Shown here in pieces: positions 54,902-62,712 of a stretch of DNA of 64,000 nt. Numbering within the stretch: the stretch's first letter is position 1; every line of letters starts with the position of its first letter. Below the pieces are notes generated by a model. It worked only from the letters and a program-made list of their open reading frames with translations, did not search any database and was not told the DNA's origin. The DNA is from Alteromonas marina (lineage in GTDB: Bacteria > Pseudomonadota > Gammaproteobacteria > Enterobacterales > Alteromonadaceae): NCBI RefSeq assembly GCF_000808575.1, contig NZ_JWLW01000019.1:1-64000 (forward strand). The letters run 5' to 3'. A program made the translations under genes and the position numbers.

Positions 54902-55219
54902 CTAGTGCGCGAGTTTAAGTACCACTACGCCGGCCACAATAAGCGCCACGCCGAAGTAACGGGCTAGCGACGACGGGTCGCCGTAAAACATCACGCCTAC
55001 CAAAAACGTGCCCGCTGCACCTATACCTGTCCATACGGCGTATGCGGTACCTATAGGAATTTGTTTTTGTGCCATCCAAAGGCAAAAACCACTGGTAACC
55101 ATAAATCCTATCGCCAGCAATATTCCCATTACACGGGTTTCCGCCTCTTGCGACATTTTTAGTCCTACGGGCCATCCAATTTCCAATAAGCCCGCAACGA
55201 TTAAATAAATCCAGCTCAC
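54902..55219 (-). CDS. gdx: SMR exporter, Gdx/SugE type
   Basis: 105 residues, four membrane helices. Glu13 (AGLLEIGWPVGLK) is the coupling residue of the small multidrug resistance fold. The segments IPIGTAYAVWTGIGAAGTFLVG and ALIVAGVVVLKL match SugE/Gdx, which exports guanidinium, rather than EmrE. No guanidine riboswitch hallmarks (the ACGR loops or the type-I core) are seen upstream. It works as an antiparallel dimer. argO lies upstream on the same strand, 109 bp away. Confidence 0.85.
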   Translation of the reverse strand: MSWIYLIVAGLLEIGWPVGLKMSQEAETRVMGILLAIGFMVTSGFCLWMAQKQIPIGTAYAVWTGIGAAGTFLVGVMFYGDPSSLARYFGVALIVAGVVVLKLAH

Positions 55220-55328
55220 TTATATATCCTTAAAGTTACTTGTTTTGGCTTATCGGTAGAATATACCTGCACGGCTATAGGATGATATTCAATGCATCTT
55301 AGCATGTTGCTATTCAGCGTTTTTCTTA

Positions 55329-55931
55329 CTAAAGGCTAGCCAACTGAATGCTGACCATACCTAATACTGCTGCGTTTAAACGGTTGAACCAGCGCCAAAA
55401 GTTGGGACGCTGCATGTGGTGGGCAAAACGCGCTGTCAGCGTGCTCAACCCTATAAACCACACAATCGATGCCCCAATCGCACCGCCAACGAACCACCAT
55501 TTGTTTTCTTGCCATTGGCTCGCCAAATTGCCCATCAACAGCAAAGTATCTAAATAGAAATGTGGATTTAACCAGGTTACCGCTAACGCAATAAGTAGCG
55601 CTTTTTTAAACGACAGCTGCTTTTTTGCCATTTCTAATACAAGAGCGTCATTTGCCAGCGAAGACTTTATCTTGTTAAACGCTATCCACAATAAAAACGC
55701 TACGCCAGCCCATTTGGTCACCGTTACTAGCATTGGGTACTCCTGAAGCAACAGGCCAAAGCCCATGGCACCCAAACTAATAGAAATGGCATCGCTTAAA
55801 ATAAAGAGTAAAACAAATAGCGAGGTCCATTGCCTTTTCATCGACTGCTCAATCAGAAAGCTATTTTGCGCGCCTACTGCGATAATAAGGGTACCGCCCA
55901 TCACGAAACCACTCGTTGCTGCCGCCAACAT
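55329..55931 (-). CDS. argO: LysE/ArgO-type amino-acid exporter
   Basis: 200 residues, five or six membrane helices; E. coli ArgO has 211. The start GFVMGGTLIIAVGAQNSFLIEQSMKR is typical of LysE/ArgO (GAQNxFV motif), as is VTWLNPHFYLDT. It exports arginine and perhaps lysine or canavanine. It is divergent from the argP-like gene, and in E. coli ArgP activates argO, so the same regulation is expected. Confidence 0.92.
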   Translation of the reverse strand: MLAAATSGFVMGGTLIIAVGAQNSFLIEQSMKRQWTSLFVLLFILSDAISISLGAMGFGLLLQEYPMLVTVTKWAGVAFLLWIAFNKIKSSLANDALVLEMAKKQLSFKKALLIALAVTWLNPHFYLDTLLLMGNLASQWQENKWWFVGGAIGASIVWFIGLSTLTARFAHHMQRPNFWRWFNRLNAAVLGMVSIQLASL

Positions 55932-56149
55932 GATAAATGCCTCTTCGAATAAAGAATTGAATAAATATTTCTATGCACGTTTCTTGCTTTGATTTGCGGC
56001 ACTTGCCGCTTAACGTGGGATCTGAATATCCCAGCAAGAAACTTAACTGACGCTATTTTATACACCTTGCACCACTTAATTAAATTAATGATACTTGTGT
56101 TGCATAAGCATATTTAATATTTTTAACGTTCATTTCACAGGCTACAAAA
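55932..56149. promoter_or_regulatory. argO/argP divergent control region
   Basis: 218 bp between two genes read outward. In E. coli ArgP binds upstream of argO and activates it in the presence of arginine. The region is AT-rich near the argP side (TTAATTAAATTAATGATA around 56075-56093). I see no clear T-N11-A palindrome to pin the site down. Confidence 0.4.
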
Positions 56150-57034
56150 ATGTTAGATTACGACGCACTTCGGTGCTTTCATGAAGTATTGCGCTATGGC
56201 GGCTTCGAAAAAGGAGCACAGGCATTAAATCTTACACAGTCTGCCGTTTCGCAAAAAATTAAACGGCTAGAACAAAGTGTAGGCGGGCCTGTTATGGTGC
56301 GAACAAAGCCTCTTAGAGCAACGCCGCTGGGAAAAGAACTGCTTGCGCACATCCAGAAAGTGAGTGTATTGGAAGAAGCCCTTAACATCAAAAGCGGCTT
56401 AGAAGCTTCAGCAGCCCCTATTAGCGTGGCGGTGAATAATGATGTACTTGCTACTTGGTTTTCACAAGTTATGGCGGCGTTTAGCGATAAACGCGCTAAC
56501 CCCGTTCACATCGTCAATGCTGATCAAACACAAACTAGAGACATTCTTCAGCAAGGTCGCGTTATGGCATGTATTAGCCAAACGGGCACGCCCGTTACTG
56601 GCGGTCAGTCGATAAGGCTAGGTACCATGCGCTATCAGCTTTTTGCGTCGCCGCGTTTTATCGAACGATATCTTCACAAAGGCGTGTCGCCTGATAGTGT
56701 GATGAAAACACCAGGCCTATTGTACGATGAGTATGATGTTACATTACTTACTGACTATCAAAGAGAGTGTTTACATATAGCACCTTCGTTCACCACGTGC
56801 CACTGGTACCCATCGTCTCACGGTTTTGTAAAAATGGCGGTGGATGGTGTGGTATGGGCGTTACTTCCCACATTACAGGTTGTGCAAGAAGTGAAAGAAG
56901 GAGAGCTCATTGCACTTTTCCCTGATAAAGAGCTAGGCGTTCCTCTTTTTTGGCATTGGACTACCCTTGAATCGGCCGCCCTTGCCGACCTGACAAAAGC
57001 CGTAAAACAGGTCGCCAAAACACAGTTAAAATAA
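56150..57034 (+). CDS. argP: LysR-type regulator ArgP
   Basis: 294 residues, E. coli has 297. Helix-turn-helix at 1-60 (LRCFHEVLRYGGFEKGAQALNLTQSAVSQKIKRLEQ), then a LysR effector domain binding arginine or lysine (co-inducers in E. coli). The place opposite argO, and the length, support ArgP over other LysR proteins. A decayed cyclase gene lies directly beyond its stop on the other strand. Confidence 0.9.
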   Translation: MLDYDALRCFHEVLRYGGFEKGAQALNLTQSAVSQKIKRLEQSVGGPVMVRTKPLRATPLGKELLAHIQKVSVLEEALNIKSGLEASAAPISVAVNNDVLATWFSQVMAAFSDKRANPVHIVNADQTQTRDILQQGRVMACISQTGTPVTGGQSIRLGTMRYQLFASPRFIERYLHKGVSPDSVMKTPGLLYDEYDVTLLTDYQRECLHIAPSFTTCHWYPSSHGFVKMAVDGVVWALLPTLQVVQEVKEGELIALFPDKELGVPLFWHWTTLESAALADLTKAVKQVAKTQLK

Positions 57035-57038
57035 CCTG

Positions 57039-57966
57039 CTATTGAGAGCTAGACATGCATTTGTCAGTTTTATGTTTCTCTTTAATACTGTACATCAACT
57101 TGTCGGCTTTAGTTAATAAGCTCGATAAATCTTTGCAACGACTTGCAAGACATTGTCCCCTGCGTTATGCCCCTACTGATCATTAATTTCCTTGAATTTA
57201 TCAATATCAATGAAAAGTAATGTTAGATAGCCGCCCTCCTTGTGGAAGTTATTCAACAGAGATTGCGCTCCCCCTTCCCAGCCACTGCGGTTAAGCACGT
57301 TGCATAACGAGTCAGTAGACGCGCGCTTAAATGCACTAAGCCTGTCATCATCGAGTTTTTTTACTTTCCTTGATGTGGCAATAGCAAAAATAAAGGCCTC
57401 GATAGTAATACCCACTATAAGAGAATATCGATACATGAATGCCGAGGCGTCTACGAAAACTAAACGAAAAAGCTGTAAGAATAAAAACCTAGGCTTTGCA
57501 TGCTAGTTCCCAGCATGCCTACATATAAGGTCAGAGCCAAACAAAAGCCAATAAATAGGCTCATCATGAGCGTGTGGACCGACACATATTTTTGAAAATC
57601 ACCAAGCGGCGTTACCTTAAACGTCACGCTGCGTTGAACCTGTGCATTAATATCAAGGTATAGGCGGTTGTTCGAACTGTCGATAGTGTATGCTTCAAAC
57701 GCGCTAGGTAGCCTTTGCACTTTGCGCATTTCACTATCGTAGAGCTGGTTGTAATTTATATAGTTGCGTGGAAAATAAAGAATATGTTGCGCATCCAGGT
57801 TACACGTCAGCTTGAGGCGCTGATCTCCTGGTTGTAAAAGTATGGTTGAAGCACCCCCATCTACGCTACCTTCAAAGTAGCACTAAGCAAATGTTTGAGC
57901 ACTTGCTGCATATAAAATTAGCCCGATAAATAAGTGAATAAAATTACGCGACGCACGCCATGTCAT
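57039..57966 (-). pseudogene. Decayed 7TM-DISM diguanylate cyclase
   Basis: The remains run from a signal peptide at 57966 through a periplasmic piece, truncated membrane helices and a GGDEF fragment. Lesions: TAG at codon 28 (57883-57885); a frame change after TM1 (around 57460-57490), where most membrane helices are missing and the last helix continues as YRYSLIVGITIEAFIFA; TAG at 57173-57175 inside INDQ-GHNAGD; and an internal deletion around 57130 that removes the GGDEF motif and joins VLQVVA to KDLSSLLTKADKLMYSIK, the end of a GGDEF domain. A TTGCAA repeat sits at the deletion point. It cannot be active. Confidence 0.88.
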
Positions 57967-58177
57967 AGACTAGCTTCCCACTGGAACTACAGCCAAATCC
58001 GTGTAGCAAAAATATCCCTGTACGACTATTACATTAAGATATGTATGATTGGTTATAATTAGGTATAAGAACCAACACACGTTAATCTTAGTTTATAAAT
58101 TTCAGTTCGCTAAACAATTTGCTTTTGAACACTCAAAACTTACATTAAGAGATAAGAGACTGTGAGTTAAAAGTACG

Positions 58178-59350
58178 TCAGACGTTGAACGAAATTCCCT
58201 TTACGCCGTTAAGTTTAGGTTTAGCAAATAAGTACCCCTGAAAACGCTGAACACCCGCATGCTGTAACCACAACCATTCATCTAAGGTTTCTACTCCCTC
58301 GACCACTAATGGGATACCCATTGAATTCGCAAACTCAAGTACGGCTTCTGTAATAGCCTGTCTATGTCCATTTTCATGAATACCAGTGGTGATTTTTCTG
58401 TCTAGTTTTATTTTGTCGGGCGAAAAATCTGCGAGTAATGAAAGCCCAGCGTAGCCTGCGCCAAAATCATCAATGGCTATACGAATACCGAAAGAACGAA
58501 TTTGTTCAATTGCATCATGAAAAACACTACTTTCTTTGATTATCTCAACCTCAGTTACCTCTACGACTAACTGCTGGGGGTGAAGTCCTGATTGAATAAC
58601 CAAGCTATGCAAATATTCGCCTACATCTGCTCTATGAGTGATAGCACCGGGGCATAAATTTATCGACAATGATTGTTCAGAATTGATCAGTGCAGCTCCC
58701 TGCTTGATGGCAATAGCTTTCGTTTCCAAGTCAAACTCGTACTTTTCCGCCCCCTCTAGACACCCAATAATATCCTCGGGGTACTTACCATCTTCGCTTC
58801 TAATTAGCGCTTCTATTGATGAAATTCTTTCTTTACTGGTGTCGACAATGGGCTGAAAGGCAAACTGAATAGGTGAATCACGATAAGGTGCAACGTCCCT
58901 ATCTAGTGTACTTACATTGACCTTAAGATTTTTGCGGTCTTCATTACTTAAACACGTCCGCCATTTACCAGAAGCAAAACTATTAAGAAGTGCAAAAATC
59001 CGGCTTTCCCGGTTTAAAATAATATCTGGTGGCAGCCAGTAACAACTGCTCCCCTCTACCACTGTTAAGGCTCGCAAGTGCCAATCACCAAAATCTCTCT
59101 TATGGACAACGACTTCTGTAACCTTCACCACATTCTCGTGCCGACTATCATTTTTTATGTGTTCAAAGAGAAAATCAACGGGCTCACCCTCGCCTTCAAG
59201 TACCTGGAAGAAATACTCTCCGTCGAAAAGTAGAATCCCCGTTATGTTATGACGTTCATTAAAACGTGAAGAGTCAAACGTGATTTTTTGTAAATCTGCT
59301 TCATCTATGTGACCGGTAGAATGGCTTCTATAAACTAACTGTTTTAGCAC
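58178..59350 (-). CDS. BLUF-EAL blue-light-regulated c-di-GMP phosphodiesterase
   Basis: 390 residues. Residues 1-95 form a BLUF domain binding FAD: Tyr7 (LVYRS), Asn31 (RFNERH), Gln49 (FFQVLEG) and Trp90 (FGDWHLR); the usual Met two residues after the Trp is Leu92. A linker leads to an EAL domain (about 160-390) with IEALIR (EAL motif intact), NLCPG, EVTEVEII, AIDDFGAGYAG and KLDRKI. The order matches Klebsiella BlrP1, in which light raises phosphodiesterase activity. So it should lower c-di-GMP in blue light. It ends 211 bp upstream of the dead cyclase gene. Confidence 0.93.
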   Translation of the reverse strand: MLKQLVYRSHSTGHIDEADLQKITFDSSRFNERHNITGILLFDGEYFFQVLEGEGEPVDFLFEHIKNDSRHENVVKVTEVVVHKRDFGDWHLRALTVVEGSSCYWLPPDIILNRESRIFALLNSFASGKWRTCLSNEDRKNLKVNVSTLDRDVAPYRDSPIQFAFQPIVDTSKERISSIEALIRSEDGKYPEDIIGCLEGAEKYEFDLETKAIAIKQGAALINSEQSLSINLCPGAITHRADVGEYLHSLVIQSGLHPQQLVVEVTEVEIIKESSVFHDAIEQIRSFGIRIAIDDFGAGYAGLSLLADFSPDKIKLDRKITTGIHENGHRQAITEAVLEFANSMGIPLVVEGVETLDEWLWLQHAGVQRFQGYLFAKPKLNGVKGISFNV

Positions 59351-59402
59351 ATGACTTCTCTTTTACTTCAAACTCTAATCCTTTTAAAAGTTAGGCTGGT
59401 GC

Positions 59403-59452
59403 TGTCACTTCCAGTGACATCCATTTATAGGCTTTGTGTGACAGCCCCTGTC
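59403..59452. promoter_or_regulatory. Two inverted repeats upstream of the BLUF-EAL gene
   Basis: TGTCAC-TTCCA-GTGACA (59403-59419) and GACAG-CCC-CTGTC (59440-59452) lie 53-102 bp upstream of the BLUF-EAL start. They could be operators, or the 3' hairpins of the small gene at 59512. Neither has a T-run. Confidence 0.4.
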
Positions 59453-59511
59453 GATAATCATAGTAGTAAAAACGCCGTTTTCACAAAGTAAGTTCACAAC
59501 TGAAGGTTTAT

Positions 59512-59820
59512 TTAACGACGCTCAATAGCAGGTATTGCAAAGTAGGCATCTAAGTCTGACTCTTTTAGTGCATCGAGTTTGCGCTTTCTCTGAGCTCTTT
59601 CGTCAATGGTTTCCCCAAATACTTCTATATGTAGATCGGCTATTAGGGCTTTACCTTCTTCTTTGCTGATCAAGCCCATTAGTTCACCGGCGTGCATAAA
59701 GCCTTGCACTCGATACTTTTCTGCTTCTACCTTTTTGCCTTGCTTGCTCGCGTTGTAAAGGTTTACAAGCTGCGTTTTGCAAGCGTCGATAAATATGTGT
59801 TTTTCGTTTTTGTTTTGCAT
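59512..59820 (-). CDS. Small protein of unknown function (102 aa)
   Basis: Start at the ATG at 59820, with AAGGA about eight bases upstream; the frame stays open 21 codons further but lacks a better site. It is soluble, highly charged and helical (KTQLVNLYNASKQGKKVEAEKY, ERAQRKRKLDALKESD) with no signal. I do not recognise the family. It is transcribed toward the BLUF-EAL gene on the same strand, 161 bp away. Confidence 0.6.
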   Translation of the reverse strand: MQNKNEKHIFIDACKTQLVNLYNASKQGKKVEAEKYRVQGFMHAGELMGLISKEEGKALIADLHIEVFGETIDERAQRKRKLDALKESDLDAYFAIPAIERR

Positions 59821-60032
59821 TCCTGCATTCCTTCTAATAGCCCCACACACAATAGCGATTTTTGATCTTATTAGGTAGCGCAATCGCCGTCCGCTTGGAA
59901 TTAAAGTGCATGTACTATGAAAAGGTACAACTAAAGTTCATTGGTGAGAAAGTCATAGTCCGTCTACGCTTTGAACAGTGCTAGAAGTTAAATCTTCTAG
60001 GAAGTCACAAATAAACGTAAGCGAGCATCATT

Positions 60033-60500
60033 ATGCGAGTAAGAATAGCTTTAGGCTTGGTCACTGCCTTGGCATTTGCGCCTGATGTTGGAGCAAAGGG
60101 AAGTGCTCATCATTGGGAAACGTCTCCCCACCACTTGTCTGCTCTTGTGGGCACTACCTACACGAAAGAGTGCGGCAACGCATTTACCTTGGGCATCGAT
60201 TACGAGTATCGACTTAATGACTTTCTCGGTGTGGGGTTTGTTGCCGAATACGCGTTTGAAGATTTAGATGCCTACACCTACTTGCTTGTTGCCGATCTTC
60301 ACATTACTAATAACTTTATTGCTCAAATAGGTCCGGGTGTTGAGTTTCACGGCAGCCATAAGATGGAAGTGGCACGGTTAGGCTTTTTGTATGAATTTGA
60401 AACCTCTGGCTTTACCATATCACCGCAGCTTCATTACGATTACCATCGAAACCACAAAAGCGCAGTGGTTGCAGGTCTGGCCATTGGCATGTCGTTTTAA
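60033..60500 (+). CDS. Small outer-membrane beta-barrel protein
   Basis: 155 residues. A Sec signal ends at VGA, and the mature part shows alternating aromatic/hydrophobic strands (FTLGIDYEYRLNDFLGVGFVAEYAFE, FIAQIGPGVEFH, ARLGFLYEFE, ISPQLHYDYH) ending in Phe (GLAIGMSF), the C-terminal Phe that BamA recognises. So it is an outer-membrane barrel of about eight strands, OmpW/OmpA-like in size. The role is unknown. It is convergent with yhiN and their 3' ends overlap by four bases. Confidence 0.8.
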   Translation: MRVRIALGLVTALAFAPDVGAKGSAHHWETSPHHLSALVGTTYTKECGNAFTLGIDYEYRLNDFLGVGFVAEYAFEDLDAYTYLLVADLHITNNFIAQIGPGVEFHGSHKMEVARLGFLYEFETSGFTISPQLHYDYHRNHKSAVVAGLAIGMSF

Positions 60501-61678
60501 ACCACTTGCCCAGCTGCCCAGCCGCTACTCCACGCCCACTGGAAGTTAAAGCCACCGAGCCAACCGGTAACGTCAACCACTTCGCCAATGAAGTACAGGC
60601 CTTCAACATTTTTTGCCATCATGGTTTTTGATGATAGGTCATTGGTATCTACACCGCCTATAGTAACCTCGGCAGTGCGATAGCCTTCTGTGCCATTGGG
60701 CTTTATGTGCCAATTCTCTAAGGTGTCAGCAATGGCATCGCACTCGCCGTGAGTAAGCTGTTTCACCGGCACGTTGCGCCAACTATGATACTCAATAAGG
60801 CTCTGTACCATACGCTTTGGAAATACTTTATTTAAACAGGTAGCAAGCAATGCATCTGGCGTCTCTGTGCGTGCAGTTTGTAGAAACGCCGTAGCATCAT
60901 CATTAGGTAGCATATTGATACTTAAGCTGTCACCCGCTTCCCAATAGCTGGAAATTTGAAGCATGGCAGGGCCGCTTAACCCTCGGTGGGTAAAAAGCAT
61001 CGCCTCTTTAAACGTGGTGTCGTTACAGCTGGCATATACATCAACTGCGATACCGCTAAGCTCTGCCAGTGTTTCTTTGTCTTTATCATGCAAGGTAAAA
61101 GGCACAAGAGCCGCGCGAGTGGGTAATACATTAAGACCGAATTGTTCGGCTATTTTATAACCGAATGGCGTCGCCCCCAGTTTTGGCATACTTAAGCCGC
61201 CGGTCGCGATAACTAAAGACTCACAGATGTATTCGCCATTCGAAGTGGTTAACAAGTACCCACTTTCAACTTTTTCTACACTTGTGATTTCACAGCGTGT
61301 AGTAATAGTCACGCCCGCTTTATTGCATTCGTTAAGCAACAAATCGACGATGTCTTTGGCGCTGTCATCACAAAACAATTGGCCCAAAGTTTTTTCATGA
61401 TAGGCAATACCGTGCTCGGCAACCAAACCAATAAAGTCCCATTGGGTATAGCGACTTAGTGCTGACTTACAAAAGTGAGGGTTTTGCGATAGGAAATTGG
61501 CAGGTTCTGCATACATATTGGTGAAATTACAGCGACCGCCCCCTGACATAAGGATCTTGCGGCCGACTTTTTTGGCATGATCGAGCACTTCTACGCTGCG
61601 CCCGCGCGCGCCTGCTTGTGCCGCACAGAACAGCCCTGCTGCACCTGCACCAATTACTATAACATCGCGCTTAATCAC
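60497..61678 (-). CDS. yhiN: YhiN/HI0933-type flavoprotein
   Basis: 393 residues. FAD-binding start VIGAGAAGLFCAAQAGARG (GxGxxG) and the family motif KVGRKILMSGGGRCNFTN. Later motifs: VIATGGLSMPKLGATPFGYKIAEQFG and the end LYFIGEVVDVTGWLGGFNFQWAW. It is a flavin oxidoreductase of the HI0933 family with no proven reaction. It lies three bases beyond the ABC ATPase gene on the same strand, so it is probably read with that operon. Confidence 0.9.
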   Translation of the reverse strand: MIKRDVIVIGAGAAGLFCAAQAGARGRSVEVLDHAKKVGRKILMSGGGRCNFTNMYAEPANFLSQNPHFCKSALSRYTQWDFIGLVAEHGIAYHEKTLGQLFCDDSAKDIVDLLLNECNKAGVTITTRCEITSVEKVESGYLLTTSNGEYICESLVIATGGLSMPKLGATPFGYKIAEQFGLNVLPTRAALVPFTLHDKDKETLAELSGIAVDVYASCNDTTFKEAMLFTHRGLSGPAMLQISSYWEAGDSLSINMLPNDDATAFLQTARTETPDALLATCLNKVFPKRMVQSLIEYHSWRNVPVKQLTHGECDAIADTLENWHIKPNGTEGYRTAEVTIGGVDTNDLSSKTMMAKNVEGLYFIGEVVDVTGWLGGFNFQWAWSSGWAAGQVV

Positions 61679-61680
61679 AA

Positions 61681-62712
61681 TTAACCTCTAGGAAAAACGG
61701 CCAATGGATGTGTGGTAATTAACTGCACTAAAGCACGAGCTCCAGGCTTAATGGCGTTTTCATGACTTACGCGTACTTTTAGCTCATCACCGCTGTCTAG
61801 CATAACTGCATAAAGTCGGCTTTCGCCTTCATAACGCACCCACTCCACTGTGCAGTTAGTTTCGCTAAGTGTCGCATCTAGACTTAAGTCGTCAGGGCGC
61901 ACCAACAAATCTACATTGCCGTTAGCACCTTGAAGCGGCGTGCCTGGCACGTTTCCAATTTCAGTAACCACTGTTTTGTCTGTATTTACTGCGCTGCTAT
62001 CGAATGTGGCACTTAAGAAGCTCGCTTCGCCCATAAAACGCGCAACAAAACGGCTTGCTGGCGACGAGTAACAGGCTTCAGGGGTGTCTAATTGCTCAAG
62101 CACACCTTTATTCAGTATACCCACTCTATCGCCAACGCTTAGCGCCTCTTCCTGATCGTGAGTTACCCAAATTGCTGGAACGCCTGCCTTTTTAAGCGCA
62201 TCGCGAATTTCCCAGCGCAAGCTGTCTTTTAACGCAGCATCTAAGTTTGAAAGGGGCTCGTCTAGCAGTACGAAAGAAGGTTCGTGCGCAAGAGTTCGCG
62301 CTAGCGCAACGCGCTGCTTCTGACCGCCAGAAAGACGTGCAGGTTTAGCATCACGGAAGTTATCTAAACCCAACAGTTTCAGCCAATGATCAGCAAGCTT
62401 AGTGTCTTTTAATCGAAAGCATACATTTTGCTGGACGGTAAGGTGTGGAAATAACGCAAAATCTTGAAACACCATGCCCACATTACGCTTTTCAGGCGGC
62501 ACGTGTTTGTTTGCTGTACTTTCCCATTCACCTAGGCTCATAGCCCCTTCTGAAATAGGAATAAGCCCAGCCAACGCTTGCAAAATAGTGGTTTTACCAC
62601 AGCCGGTTGGCCCCACCAGCATCAGGATTTCGTCTTGTCCAAGCTCAAGATTTAACTTGTCGACAACGCGGGTAGACCCATAATTCACAGACAAATTATT
62701 TACACTAAGCAT
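61681..62712 (-). CDS. fbpC: Iron(III)-type ABC transporter ATPase
   Basis: 343 residues. Walker A GPTGCGKTT near 33-41, Q-loop MVFQDFALFPHL, signature LSGGQKQRVALAR, Walker B FVLLDEPLS, His-switch WVTHDQEEAL. A C-terminal TOBE-like part (about 240-343) is present. The pattern with an FbpB-type permease points to ferric iron or a related ion; thiamin or phosphonate cannot be excluded. The ATG overlaps the permease stop by one base. The substrate-binding protein gene is not in view. Confidence 0.88.
   Translation of the reverse strand: MLSVNNLSVNYGSTRVVDKLNLELGQDEILMLVGPTGCGKTTILQALAGLIPISEGAMSLGEWESTANKHVPPEKRNVGMVFQDFALFPHLTVQQNVCFRLKDTKLADHWLKLLGLDNFRDAKPARLSGGQKQRVALARTLAHEPSFVLLDEPLSNLDAALKDSLRWEIRDALKKAGVPAIWVTHDQEEALSVGDRVGILNKGVLEQLDTPEACYSSPASRFVARFMGEASFLSATFDSSAVNTDKTVVTEIGNVPGTPLQGANGNVDLLVRPDDLSLDATLSETNCTVEWVRYEGESRLYAVMLDSGDELKVRVSHENAIKPGARALVQLITTHPLAVFPRG

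Noticed and set aside
55220..55328. Guanidine riboswitch upstream of the Gdx-type exporter
   Set aside because: The conserved type-I core and the ACGR hairpin loops of type II are absent on the minus strand.
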